This document shows positions 10,721 through 20,919 of a DNA stretch of 34,049 nucleotides, in pieces. Position 1 is the first letter of the stretch. The number at the start of each line of letters is the position of its first letter. Made by a program: the position numbers and the translations under genes. Below the pieces are notes generated by a model, which saw only the letters and a program-made list of their open reading frames with translations, did no database searches and was not told the DNA's origin. This DNA is from Terfezia claveryi (taxonomy: Eukaryota; Ascomycota; Pezizomycetes; Pezizales; Pezizaceae), in the NCBI GenBank assembly GCA_015179025.1, contig WHUX01000385.1, positions 1-34,049 on the forward strand, written 5' to 3'.

Positions 10721-12060
10721 ATAGAAAGGGAATTAGAAGGACTATATACTCCTCTGGACAGATTATCTGCTATCTAATTGTCTTTACTCTGTATGTATTT
10801 CAGGGTTAGGTCAAACTGACTTATTATCTCTTGCCATCTTCTCTTCATCTGACTTTCAGGGATACTATCTATAAATGTGACTAAAGGTTTGTGATCTGTT
10901 TGGATGATCACTTTGTGACCCTATAGTTCAGGCCTAAAATACCTTAGTGAGTCAACAATTGCTAATAATTCTTTATTAGTTGTTGTGTAATTCATTTGTC
11001 TATTATTTAATTTCCTAGACTGAAATTCTGCTAGTCTGATAATACTATTCTTCATTTGGCCTATCCATTTTGAAATCCTTATGTTACTGGCATCTGTAAC
11101 TAAATATATTAGAAGGCCTAAGTCATGATTAATTAGTTTGAGTACTTTGTAACTTATAATTAATTCTTTAATCTTTTTGAATGACTCATTATGCAGAGAA
11201 GTCTATATGTGCTTTTTTGTTGACCCTTACAATTCTGATAGTGGCTTGGCTATAGTTCCCAATTCTGGACAAAATCTTCTCAAGTAATTAACCATCTCTA
11301 GGAATTTCTATAATTTCTTTTTTGAGTTAGAGATAGGGTAATATGCTATTGAGTTGATTTTTTCTGGATCCATTTCCAACCTTTACTTAGTGATAATGAA
11401 TCCTAGCACTTTTAGTCTTGGAGCTAGGATTTGATATTTCTTTTTGTTAAAGAAAAACTTTTCCTTAGCCAATATCCTACAGATCCCTCTCAATACTTCT
11501 TTGTATTCTTCCAAGGTATCTGTTCCAATTAGAATGTCATCTAAATAAACTATAATAGTTTTTCCAATATAATTCCTCAATAACTAGTTTATAGTCCTTA
11601 TTATAGTTATAGGTGCATTGCAGTCACCTTGCTACATGACTAGTAAGTCAAATTTTCCTAGATGATTTGTAAAAGTACTATATTTTACTGATTCATGTAC
11701 ATGCCTAATATTGTGATACCCATTTGCCAGATCAGCTGCTGAAATATATTCCTTGCTAGCTATCCAATCTAGTATTGCTTTGATATTTGGCATGGGTGTC
11801 TTATCCTTTTATACTAGCTTATTTCTGGATACACAGTATAGCAAGAATCTAGCCTTTTGCTTGCTATTCTTGTCTAAATCCCTTTTAGGCTGTATAAATA
11901 TAAGGATACTGTTTAATGAACTAGATGGAACTATTCTTCCAGATTCTAGTTCAGTCTTCATTTTATCTATAACTTGGTCTAAAAACTTAGTATAATTTGT
12001 ATAATATACAGGTTCCTAAGTTGCTCCTTTAGAGACTATGATTTTATGCTGCATGATATC
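10721..12060 (-). pseudogene. Reverse transcriptase-RNase H (G2)
   Basis: Readable blocks in order: PMPNIKAILDWI, then ISAADLANGYHNIRH (motif A Asp present, about 11730), then VM*QGDCNAP (TAG at a Gln codon), then IIVYLDDILIG with YLDD intact at 11547-11536. The connection region follows, then RNase H with LAEFQSRKLNNRQMNYTTT, IIQTDHKPLVTF and DN*IADNLSRG (about 10760). The polymerase catalytic residues survive, so the damage is mainly nonsense. The frame differs from that of the protease ORF, so at least one indel lies between 12366 and 11580. Confidence 0.88.
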
Positions 12061-12365
12061 ATAAGGTTCCCTAATAGGAGGCAATGCTATAGGTTTCTCA
12101 TCTGGGAATAGTTCAGAAAATTCTTCAAATATATTGAACTTATTTCTTCCAGATTAACTGTATTTGTAATCACTAGAGAGCTTCTATCATCTTCTAGCTC
12201 TAACTAGTCAGATAAGTCAAACTACTCTTGAGACCACTTCTGTTCTTCTTCTAAGTCTACTAACAGGTGTGGTTGGATCCAAGATACTGCAGAGACTGGT
12301 TTTGGGTAGTAAATCAATCTACTTCTAATCTCTGTTACAGTAGTTAATAGATTATCTCTTTTGAA

Positions 12366-13016
12366 CTAATCTTCTTTTGTCCTGCTTATATTTATAGCTA
12401 TAGTATGAAAACTCTTTAGTGTATCCTTGGTCTGGAGCATTTTAATATCAATCTTAGTCCTACCTGTAGATTGTATAGTAATTGCATTATTTTTAATATT
12501 CATAATTGCTTTATAATCTCTCAGTACAGGTTCACTAAATATAATGTCCCAATCTTTTAGATTGGCCATATAGAATGTCCTAGTCTCTTGATACCTTTGT
12601 AGGTCTACTGTGACTATTGCTGTATTTATTATTTGAGATCTGCTGCCTTTGATTGCAGTTTCCAGAGGTTTCTTACTGATCTCTTTTAATAGTATATTAA
12701 ACAGCTGACAATAATTTGCTGATATTAAATCTCCTCCTGATATGCATAGATTAAATAGTGCATAAGTAATATATCCATTGACTTTAATTTCAGCTATATT
12801 AGAGGTTCTATAACTTTCTGGTACTAAAAACTTCCTTGAGTTATTAGGGTTTCTCATAATTTGCAGTGCAGATAACTCCTGCTGTTTAATATCAATTTCT
12901 TGATAAGCAGTTTTCACTTTATGTGGGGGCCATATTGGCCTAGGTCTATATTGCTGTCTAGCTTGAAAAGTCCTAAATCCAGGCCTAGATTCCATGTATT
13001 GGTAAGCTGAAGACAT
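12366..13016 (-). pseudogene. Protease region (G2), catalytic Asp lost
   Basis: An open stretch of 216 codons runs on from gag without a frameshift. The retropepsin motif, expected as A-L-x-D-x-G, is ALFNLCISGGDLIS at residues 86-99 of the stretch. The catalytic Asp is Asn and the Gly two residues on is Cys. A second conserved block is FYMANLKDWDIIFSEP. Gag-protease continuity in one frame is usual in several fungal Ty3 lineages. D-to-N is a G-to-A change, consistent with RIP. Confidence 0.75.
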
Positions 13017-13942
13017 CTTCCTGTTTGGGCAATCCCTTGAAGCATGTCCCTTCTGACCACAATGATAGCAAGACCTTGTCCTTGCAGCTTCTTTTGTCTT
13101 TTTCTCCTACTCAACATAAGGTATATATTTGGTCTTATCTTTTCTAGTATTAGGGAAGTTGCCAAAGAGTCCTCTTGACCCTTCTTTCTTGCCAGCCACT
13201 TTAGCTGCATTCTTGGCCACCTTATCTGGTAGTTTGAATTTAGATTTAGTCTATTCTATAGGCTTGCCAGGACCTCATTACTTGTCAGACTTCTTCTTAT
13301 GCTGTTGCAAGGATTTTGTTTCCTGTTTGAAGATATCTTCCTAGACTACAATTTTGTTGAGTATTTCCTTAAAGGTTGACTCATATGAAATTAGCCTTTT
13401 GACTTTAGCCCTAAGTAGGGGTACTAGTCTATCCTCTAGTTTTATTTTGAGTGCATAATCACTTATCATGTCTTTTCTATTTAGATCCTTACACTTAATC
13501 TTAAATTTCTATAGATTCTATATATACTATATAACAGTAATCTTTGGTCTTTGATGGTGTGACAGATATTTTTTTCACATAACTTCAGGTGCAACTGTAG
13601 AGATAAGCTTCCCTCTTAGTTTCAATATAAATTCATAGAAATTTCTTTCCTCAATATTGGTTTTCTCAGAGCAATACTGATTATACTAAGTCTGAGTACT
13701 ACTATCAAACATAAAGCTTACTCTATCTAAGCTTTTCCAACTTGCTATATCTATCCCTTAATACTCTACTCACTTTTGCAACTATTGCATATAGTTGTTA
13801 AAGGTAGTTTGATTTCTCTACTTTTCTAATACTCCATCAATTTGTGGAGGATTAGGGATTTTTGCAAGTTTGTTTGCCTTCTTTACCAGAGATTTGCTAA
13901 CTTGTTGTAAAGGTATATTTTGACTAGTTTTCTTAGACTATT

Positions 13943-13958
13943 AGAGGGATTTAGCAAC
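13943..13958 (+). repeat. Harbinger terminal inverted repeat, left
   Basis: AGAGGGATTTAGCAAC, exactly inverted at 16377-16392. Flanking trinucleotide ATT at 13940-13942. Confidence 0.88.
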
Positions 13959-14145
13959 TTAGATTCTTGTTAATATTCTTGTTAAGTTGTCATGGTAATC
14001 CGACAAGTTCTGATGTTACCATAGCAACCATTTGTTAGTAAATAAAAATAGCCACATACTTGTGGTTATCTACCATTAATAACTACCCCTCTTGTGCTCG
14101 CTCTCTACCTTTAAATAATTATCAGAATACATCCAAACCTCTGAT

Positions 14146-15069
14146 ATGGCTACTCAAGATTAAGGTCATCTTCACACTTCAGAGTGCAAGTTATCTTGTA
14201 GGATAAATCAATCACAAATCACTCATATACAACTCCCTCTTTTGAGTACTATCTCCAGTAGAATTTGAACTCCAAGTGATGTGACACCAACCTCAAGTGG
14301 CCCAACTGCGAGTGGCAGAATGGGTAGCAGAGTGAGACTTTCAGAAGACGAAAAGGTCAAGCTTATTCGTCTTTGTATCTTGCATCAAGCAGACTACTGA
14401 CATAGTAATAAAAAAGCCTTTTGGGTGAAAATCTGAGATCTTTTAAAAGATGAAATTGGTAAAGAATTGCATGATCCCTAATAAGCAATGAATGCACTTG
14501 TTGCACAATTTAAGACTCTAATCAAAAAGAAAGAAAAGGAATCTGGTAAGCCTCTATATCTATATGTTAACTGTATAGATAAGGACTAACATAAATTCAC
14601 AGGTATGGTACAGCAGGATTCTGAGCTTAAATAGTCCTGTTTTGAGTGGATAGCTTATTTAAATGAACAGAAAGGGGAAAGTAAACGAGCGCAAATGGGT
14701 AAAGAAGAAGTTGAAAAAGAGAAAAATCTCGCGAAGAAGGCACGAGCCAACTTGTTATATACATGGTCCCAGAAAGCTCAATCTAGCAGTGAATCCAACA
14801 ATAATACTGAGGTGGAAGAGGTTCAAGCACCACCTAAGTGCCAAAAGATAAAGAATTGAAATGCAGAGGTTTTGGAAGTTGTTTAAAAAAATAAGACTTT
14901 GATGGCTACTGCTGTAAAAGAGCTTGCAAACACTATCTCTCAAAGCTCAGCTGGACATAACCCAAGCAAAAAAAATAATGATATAGAAGCGAATGTGGTA
15001 AAGCTCAAGGAATCTATTTAGGAAACCAACCACTGTACAGATGAGACCAACTGCCATATAGATGAGTGA
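14146..15069 (+). pseudogene. Harbinger Myb/SANT-like second protein, one intron, RIP-type stops
   Basis: In PIF/Harbinger elements a Myb/SANT-like protein binds the transposon ends and assists transposase. Exon 1 runs from ATG 14146 to 14545, the intron is 14546-14602 (GTAAGC ... GACTAAC ... CAG), and exon 2 ends at TGA 15069. The core block RLSEDEKVKLIRLCILHQAD starts near 14335, followed by KKAFWVKI and DLLKDEIGKELHDP. Stops occur at DP**A (CAA/CAG), KI*DLL (TGG to TGA), LK*S and SI*E, all explained by CpA/TpG to TpA-type transitions. No frameshift was seen. ATG 14318 is an alternative start that lies after two of the stops. Confidence 0.72.
14546..14602 (+). other. Spliceosomal intron in the Harbinger Myb-like gene
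   Basis: 5' site GTAAGC, branch-like GACTAAC 14 nt before the end, 3' site CACAG; length 57 nt. Reading phase is kept across it. Size and signals are typical of filamentous ascomycetes. Confidence 0.7.
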
Positions 15070-15099
15070 GCTCAGAAAACCAATTTATTACTTAGACAA

Positions 15100-16299
15100 T
15101 TATTGAGCCGCCATACTGAGTGAAAGATAATTATTTAGTGATGGTGGGGGGCATGAAAATTGTGTTAAGATCTGACTCCCATGAAGGCATGTATGTATAT
15201 TAGTTAACAAAATAGCAACTATATAATAAGCTCCTACGGAAGAGTGTTCAATCTTTAAACCTCGAGAATGTATAATGAAAGGCCATAGAGCTAATATCTT
15301 CCCAAAGCTATGCTCAACTGCAATTCTAAGTGAGGATATATAGCTATTAAATACTTGAGTTTCTAAAGGGAGAAGTCGATTTGGAAGTGCCTTATATGGG
15401 CCTATAACACCATATCTAGCACTATGTGTTGGATCATCATAGATGTACAGCTGATTGCGAGAACCTTGATGAACCTGACAAAGATAGTTATCAATTCTGG
15501 ACTGCCTCCATGCAGCCCAATCCCCCAATTTACCTTCAAAGGGTCCATCCAGATGAGAGATAAGCCTATCTGGTATTATAATAGCTTGGAATTTGATTGC
15601 ATGATATTTTTTATATCCTGAATACTACCTCTACTGGTGTCTAGAAGGTTGGCATACTACCTTCAATATACCATCGACAAAACCCCATACAGATGCTCCA
15701 CGCCTCCGAACACCTATATATTTCACATAGCTTTAAAGCTTTTGATATGTCAACCACCGGAGATCCTATTTTAACTTCTCTAAATATCAATATACCAGGT
15801 GTCTAACTACATCATTAAAAATCATAGACTGCCATACTCTACTTTTTCCAAACAACCTTATATTATCCTTTAGCCATTTGTTACTAGAAAGCCAAGATAG
15901 TAGTATATACAATACTTGCTCTGGTGTTGCTTTCTGCTGATTATGATAGATAATCTGGTCCAGGCAGAAATATGGAAGTATCTGTTCCATCTCAGTCAGT
16001 GTAAATCGGAAGAACTTAATGCACTCGATCTCTGAGAACTAATTGAATATAGTAGTCCCTGAGGATGCCAACAGTAGTCGATAAGGTAGGTATTGCAGCA
16101 TAGTTATAGTGATATCCTAAGTCTCATTTGCAGTCGCTATAGCTAGAGTTGCCGCTACTACTGCTCCTGCTGCTGCTGCTACTATCATGATATCTGTTCT
16201 TAAGGATGTCCAATGTTGAAGATGTCCGATGTTGATGGATATTGATGGATGTCCAATATTGATTGCACTTAATATTAATATTAACATCAGAACCTGCAT
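15100..16299 (-). pseudogene. PIF/Harbinger transposase (DDE_Tnp_4, HARBI1-like) with nonsense changes
   Basis: One continuous frame of about 400 codons without indels. The N-terminal part has EQILPYFCLDQIIYHNQQK (about 15985). The DDE core shows GFVDG (Asp 1, codon at 15675-15673), YIYDDPTHSARYG (Asp 2) and RIAVEHSFGK (Glu), followed by LWPFIIHSRGL. The spacing and the VEHSFG motif are diagnostic for HARBI1-like transposases. At least six in-frame TAG/TAA/TGA interrupt it (for example after IATANET and at HLVY*), all at codons one transition from Gln, Arg or Trp. Catalytic residues survive. It converges with the Myb-like gene, tails about 30 bp apart. Confidence 0.85.
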
Positions 16300-16376
16300 A
16301 ACCTCTTTTTTATTTTTCCACTAACTATTTGGCTATTTCTACTTAGTAACAATAGCTATAACAATAACAAGAAAAG

Positions 16377-16392
16377 GTTGCTAAATCCCTCT
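16377..16392 (-). repeat. Harbinger terminal inverted repeat, right
   Basis: Inverted copy of 13943-13958, followed by ATT (16393-16395). Confidence 0.88.
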
Positions 16393-17321
16393 ATTCTAAG
16401 TGGTAAGGGCTAGGTTCCCAACTAGACCTTTTCTTCCTATTATTATCAGAACTATTGTCTGACTGGTCACCCTCAAATCTAGATTCTGGATTATCTCCAC
16501 CTCCACCTGCACCTCCAGAAGACTTCTTACCAGACTCCTTTTTAGGACTCTTGCCCTTTTTGGTATATTCTGGTTTCTTTTTCCTCTTGTCAAGTGGTGG
16601 TGGCATATCTTTTCTAAATATTTCTTCTATATCTGTTTCATAATCATTATTATCTTCTTCCTCATATTAGATACTCTTTCCCTTGCCCTTGTCTCCAGTT
16701 CCAAATAGTTTCCTTCCTATTTCTTCATGAGTCTCTATAGGTTCTGTTATAGGAGGCACTATTTCTGGTATTTCCAGATCATACAGGTTACCTATAAGTA
16801 TGTACTGTATCAGGAAAGGCTAGTTTAATACTAGCCATGGAACTTCTTTATATAGGTTATATATTAGGTAAGGCCATACTGCTTTTGAGGTAGTTATGAG
16901 TTGGAAATCTATTTGATATGACTTATTAAATTGGTCCTTTTGTTAGAAAATCATAAACTTTTCTGCTGCTTCAGCCAACAGTTCCTTTTTCCTTTTTGAC
17001 AACATGTTGTTTATTATTAGGTATACAAATACTGGTGATAGCCTTTGATACCATGAGGATTCATTTTTATTTCAAAAGGCTTTTGATGCAGGAGTTGTTA
17101 TAACCTTTATTTCAGGCAAGACTAAATTTGGTCCAAGAGTTATTTCCCTTATTTCTATATCCTTATCTAGAATATCTTTCCCAACTGGAACTATCTTTTT
17201 AGAGATATTAACTAACTTGGCCTTGAGTACTTCTAACTCCTCACTTGTTATTACCTTTCTCCTATTTTTCCTAGCTCTTCCTTCTATAACTTTACTAGTA
17301 CTTTTCTGTTTAGGAGTTTCC

Positions 17322-17837
17322 ATGTCTATTAGATATTATACTACTGATTCCTTAGACTCTATTTCTTCTATTCCTACTTTCTTTAAGGTAAATCCTAATG
17401 AGAAAGGGTCTACTTTTTATCAACTTCTTTCTTATCCTTTATCTATTGCTTCTAATACTAAGGTTGACTATAGTAAGGGAGAGAGGAGATTGAAGGGAAA
17501 AAGGGTTACTTTTGTTAATGAGATTGTTGTAGGAGCAGGGTTTCCTCTTAATGCTGGGGAGAAGGTTAAGTAGAAGGATAAGGATTAGACTGCTAGGTAT
17601 TTGTATTCTTTTTGGAGGGAAAGGTACAAAAACTTTCCTTGTTCTGCTTATTAGGAGAATTTCCAATTTTTTTTTAGGCTAGGTAGAGAGTGGAGTTGGG
17701 ACACTCTCTAGAGTTTAGATATTGATAGGACTAGTTCCTATAATTCTCACCCTTATTGGACTTCTGAGGCAGTTTCTAGGTCTCAAAGCTACCAGTTTAG
17801 GTAGTTTTGTCCTTCTCTTTATGTATTTGCCAGTTAA
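17322..17837 (+). pseudogene. Leader antisense ORF (G2), TAG-interrupted
   Basis: This plus-strand frame starts at ATG 17322, overlapping the gag ATG of the opposite strand (shared CATG at 17321-17324). It reads MSIRYYTTDSLDS..., then a KRVTFVNEIVV block (about 17503), then an aromatic-rich segment with YLYSFWRERY and CSAY*ENF. In-frame stops are five TAG (17571, 17586, 17652, 17709, 17802) and a TAA at 17835; each TAG is one TpG->TpA change from TGG (Trp). The same frame has another open stretch to 18032. Motif order resembles the G1 antisense ORF (KSVTF, then CQSYWEK, then Trp-rich). Function unknown. Homology to G1 is inference. Confidence 0.55.
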
Positions 17838-18039
17838 ATACAGTTGTTCTATTGTTTACCCTTATTGCTATCTTATTGGATAGTCTTTTGTTGCTATTTG
17901 TTGAATAGTTTTACTGTTACTATTTGGAGGATAGTGTTACTGCTGACTGTCAAACTTTGTGCTACTGCTTTATGCTGTAGGCTTATACTGGCTCTAGTTT
18001 CTACTCTTGTTGGTAGAAACGTTGTTGATTAGGTAAGGG

Positions 18040-18051
18040 TGATCAGGCCTT
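18040..18051 (-). promoter_or_regulatory. Conserved leader motif AAGGCCTGATCA (G2)
   Basis: On the minus (element-sense) strand this 12-mer lies 38 nt downstream of the LTR end. The identical 12-mer lies 40 nt downstream of the G1 LTRs (20734-20745, 31894-31905). It may be part of the reverse-transcription or packaging signal. No TGG-type tRNA primer site adjoins the LTR. Confidence 0.45.
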
Positions 18052-18089
18052 CCTAGTTAGGTAAGAATCAAGTTTTTAGGTTAAAAAAA

Positions 18090-18708
18090 TGTAATATGTT
18101 GTTAGGAGGACTAGAAAATTAGATTAGATAAAATAAGGATCTCATCTAATCAAATAATCTTAGGCTAGTAATGTATACTACTAAGTAAATTACTAATAGT
18201 ATATTGTTCAGCCTTACTATTAAAGTTATTACCAGTAGCATAAGATTACTGTAATAGGTAAAGTAGAATAGGAGTACCAAAAGCACTTAAAGATTAACCA
18301 GTAGAACTTCTATATTAATTTTACTCTAACTATGTTCTGAGTTCTAACTATCTATCCAACTGAAGTGAAATTTAGGGGACTATATATATTTCCACCAGGG
18401 CAGTACTGGGGTAGTACTGAGGTAGTGCACTATCATCTGACCCTTACATGTGATTAAGATCAATATAATAGAAACTTCTAAATAGTACTTCCAAATACTA
18501 TCTAGTACAAAATAGGTTAAGTCTTAACTTTTGACTTATATATATGAAAGCATATGATAATATATAAAAGTATGTGAAATATTAGCAAAGCAGATAGCAT
18601 ATAGAATGTTGTGTATTTTGAGATGCTTGCTGAGTAAGAAAATACATAAGAAATCTATTTGTGAGGAAGAGGGTTAGTCATAAGGTATGAGTAAGCTACT
18701 TCCTTACA
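18090..18708 (-). repeat. 5' LTR of G2 (619 bp)
   Basis: On the minus strand it begins TGTAAGGAAGTAGC (18708) and ends CATATTACA (18090), followed by a T-tract as in G1. The ends were placed from the TG...CA rule, the TGTAA/TTACA inverted ends shared with G1, and the conserved leader that follows. The partner LTR and TSD are not in the window, so the outer boundary at 18708 is provisional. Strongly TpA-enriched. Confidence 0.6.
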
Positions 18709-20014
18709 CTTAGCTTAGAATTATATATATATATCTTTATCTTTCTACCCTCTTATTAAATCCCTATCTAATATCTTGTATATTTAATATAGGTTTTACT
18801 TTCTTCTTACTATTAGTATACTTCCCTTGTATACTTTTCAACTTTGCTTTACCTCTGTAATCTTATGTATAGTTTTACAAACCTTTTTATATCAACTCTA
18901 AATATATATAGCTAGAGCTTCTACATATTTTGCCTTCCATAATATTGTCTATAACATCTGTATTGGGTATCTATAATAAGCTTATCTTCTACTAATCATA
19001 TATTTAGTATTCCTACATATATATCTATTCTAGTCCTGCCTTTGCTTTAGTATTCTATTTAATTGTCTTATCTTTAGAGTCCATATTACAAGTGAAATAA
19101 GGTAGAATACTAGAAAAATATTAGTATTAATAATGAAGTCCATTTTTAAATGCTAAAATATTTCAACAGAGAAACAAATATATAAATATCTTTAAAGTAT
19201 AGAATATGCTTATCTAATTTTAAGGCAATAGACTAGTACTATATTGTAATAATCATATAGAAGTTGCTACTAGAGCTTTTATTTCTCTTGTACTCAAAAA
19301 CTAATAATTGTTGCCTTCAATAGAGAACCAATTCTTATATAGAGGTAACTGTCTATTTAAGAAGCAGCCATATATATAAACAATAAAACTGAAAAACTTA
19401 TAGAGCTAAAATACCTATAGAGCTAAAAAAAACTAAGAAAATATAATATAAAATAAAAAAATAAATAAAATACTATACTAATCTAAATAATATTTATGCT
19501 AGAGTCACTAGTATTAGAAGTAGTAGTATCTTTATAGTGTCTATTAAGGATAGAAGAGTTCTAGTATATTAGCAATATCTATAAGTATCTAATCAAGTAG
19601 CATATACTTTAATAGAGATAGTATTGGAAGAAATATTAGAGATAGTATTAGAGATAGCAGAATTATTATAATAAAGACTAATTGAGGATAGATAAATTTA
19701 GATTCTATTAAAGAAATTGGAGAAGCTAAGTTAGAAAAATAAATTATTTTATTATGGAGAAAATAGTAGCTTGTATAAGAAGATATAGAAAAGAAGAATA
19801 ACCTTTAGAAGGAAGTAGTTAATATTATCATGTCTCCTTATAGTCTTTATATCTTCTAACTTAGACTTTTATATCTTTCTCTACTAGTAGCAACTACTAA
19901 ATATTCTAACTACTAAAGTACATTTATAGGCTATATTTCACTTAATTACCTCAACTATATGTTGGTATCATAGCTGATATAGTATATAACTATACCTTAG
20001 TATACCTAGCCTTA
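18709..20014. other. AT-rich TpA-saturated relic, no gene recognised
   Basis: 1.3 kb with almost no CpG and very frequent TA/AT steps, poly-A and TATATA runs, and stops in all frames. This is what heavily RIP-mutated repeats look like. Weak internal repetition (GAGATAGTATT near 19620-19660) is visible, but no protein motif could be read. Confidence 0.6.
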
Positions 20015-20239
20015 TGTAATGGAGAACGTTGTTTCATTGCTTATATAATTGATTATATACTTTTGTATTTCCTATATTACTACTATGTTATGTAACTAAG
20101 CCTCTCGGTTGAAGGACTAGCCTTCTACTACCTCCTATTGCTTTATAAGCGTCCATAGCACGCGGAATCTGCCATGGGAAGTTCCATGGCACTTGCCATA
20201 TGAAGACACCCTCATTATGGCCGCGTGACCTCTGTTTAA

Positions 20240-20321
20240 GGCGTGTGACTCATTACTATAGCCACATGACCATCGTTTATGGCATGTGACTCATTACTAT
20301 GGCCACATGACCCCTTTTGTA
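20240..20321 (+). promoter_or_regulatory. Tandem 41-bp U3 repeats, each with a TGACTCA site
   Basis: Two copies of a roughly 41-bp unit (GTGTGACTCATTACTATRGC then CACATGACC). TGACTCA at 20246-20252 and 20287-20293 matches the consensus of fungal Gcn4/CPC1-type and AP-1-like bZIP activators. The same arrangement occurs at 22586/22627, 31406/31447 and, inverted, 7442/7483; the solo LTR at 8125 has three units. Upstream activation of the LTR by a bZIP factor is inference. Confidence 0.6.
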
Positions 20322-20390
20322 CAGCGCACCACCTTCTGGTGTGCCACCCTTTATTGTATTTATTTCCTTAGTCATCAGATCTCAGAGGAG

Positions 20391-20400
20391 TATAAATAGG
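20391..20400 (+). promoter_or_regulatory. LTR TATA box
   Basis: TATAAATAGG, conserved in all five G1 LTRs (also 22731 and 31551; inverted at 7335-7344 and 8417-8426). It places the likely start of the element RNA about 25-35 nt downstream and so the U3/R border near 20425. Confidence 0.7.
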
Positions 20401-20733
20401 CCGCTGGATTCCCTCTGGAATCCACAGAAAGACAAGAAGCAACAAAGGAAGCCTTCAGAGCAAGCAAGCCTATATTCGGATCAGATCAAGATCATATAGC
20501 TTAGATAGCACAAATCATATAAGATAGATTACACCAGTTAATTACTGTTCCCTTCGGGAACGTCCCACATAGTAATCTCCCTACCCTTCTGAGGTCTTAC
20601 CTCAGCAGAACCGAAATACATAAACGTCCGTGCCTACAGATATAGATTGTATAAACGGTACCGAATGAATACTGTCTAGTACCATTCATTACATATTTTT
20701 TAACTCACTTACCTAATCTTTACTCTTAAATCC

Positions 20734-20745
20734 AAGGCCTGATCA
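20734..20745 (+). promoter_or_regulatory. Conserved leader motif AAGGCCTGATCA (G1)
   Basis: 40 nt after the LTR end; identical in G1 copies 1 and 3 and in G2. It is preceded in both families by a T-tract plus AAC and by CTTACC. Confidence 0.5.
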
Positions 20746-20919
20746 ACCTTTGGATACCTTTATTACACTCACGCAAGTGTATACAATTCGACACCTAAGT
20801 GCATATATAAAATCGATATCGTTATTCAACTAGCTAGCCAACAAAATCCAACAAACGAGACATCAGACTCTCAACTGCAGTACATCTACAAAAGACTTAG
20901 AAGCAAGCTAAGCAGAGCT

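Larger units (their letters stand above)
13943..16392. mobile_element. PIF/Harbinger DNA transposon (2450 bp) inserted in G2 gag
   Basis: The two ends are inverted copies: AGAGGGATTTAGCAAC at 13943 and its complement ending at 16392. Weaker inverted similarity extends inward to about 14040 and 16330 (AAATAGCC on both sides). A 3-bp direct duplication, ATT, flanks it (13940-13942 and 16393-16395), fitting the 3-bp TSD of this superfamily, although TTA/TAA is more usual. It carries two convergent genes: a Myb/SANT-like protein (plus) and a DDE transposase (minus), the standard two-gene plan of PIF/Harbinger. Both are inactivated by nonsense changes only. Confidence 0.9.
13017..17323 (-). pseudogene. 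gag (G2), interrupted by a Harbinger transposon
   Basis: Gag starts at ATG 17323 (METPKQKSTSKV) and its N-terminal half runs to 16396. After the Harbinger insertion it resumes at 13939 with a capsid-like region (NFYEFILKLRGKLISTVAPEV near 13610). It ends with an intact nucleocapsid knuckle, CYHCGQKGHASRDC, at 13070-13029. The N-terminal half includes a Gly/Ser/Asp-rich linker (16606-16396). The frame is in register across the Harbinger element if 2453 nt (element plus 3-bp TSD) are discounted. Interruptions are TAG/TAA/TGA stops. The start codon overlaps the opposing ATG of the antisense ORF (17322). Confidence 0.82.
7721..18708 (-). mobile_element. Ty3/gypsy LTR retrotransposon, family G2, nested and interrupted three times
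   Basis: Minus-strand order: LTR (18708-18090), leader with antisense ORF (17837-17322), gag (17323-13017, split by a Harbinger element), protease, RT, RNase H, zinc-knuckle linker, and integrase (split by a solo G1 LTR, then truncated by G1 copy 1 at 7720). The 3' end lies beyond G1 copy 1, outside the window. The coding frame is damaged mostly by TAG/TAA/TGA at former CAG, CAA and TGG codons, as expected from RIP, with few indels. It hosts all the other insertions and so is the oldest element on this side. Confidence 0.9.
20015..20693 (+). repeat. 5' LTR of G1 copy 2
   Basis: 679 bp, TGTAATGGAGAACG ... CATTCATTACA. Contents in order: a hairpin TGCCATGG/CCATGGCA (20170-20191), two 41-bp repeats with TGACTCA, a TATA box at 20391, and just downstream a hairpin GGATTCC/GGAATCC near the expected transcription start. 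Confidence 0.95.

Noticed and set aside
17844..18032. Hydrophobic 62-codon extension in frame with the G2 antisense ORF
   Set aside because: Kept only as a note. It is made of degenerate roughly 30-bp leader repeats (CTAT...ATAG) with no counterpart in G1.
19080..19100. ATTACA at 19091 as the outer end of the G2 LTR
   Set aside because: It would give an LTR of about 1 kb with no matching signals; CCTTACA at 18708 gives a 619-bp LTR with TGTAA/TTACA ends like G1.
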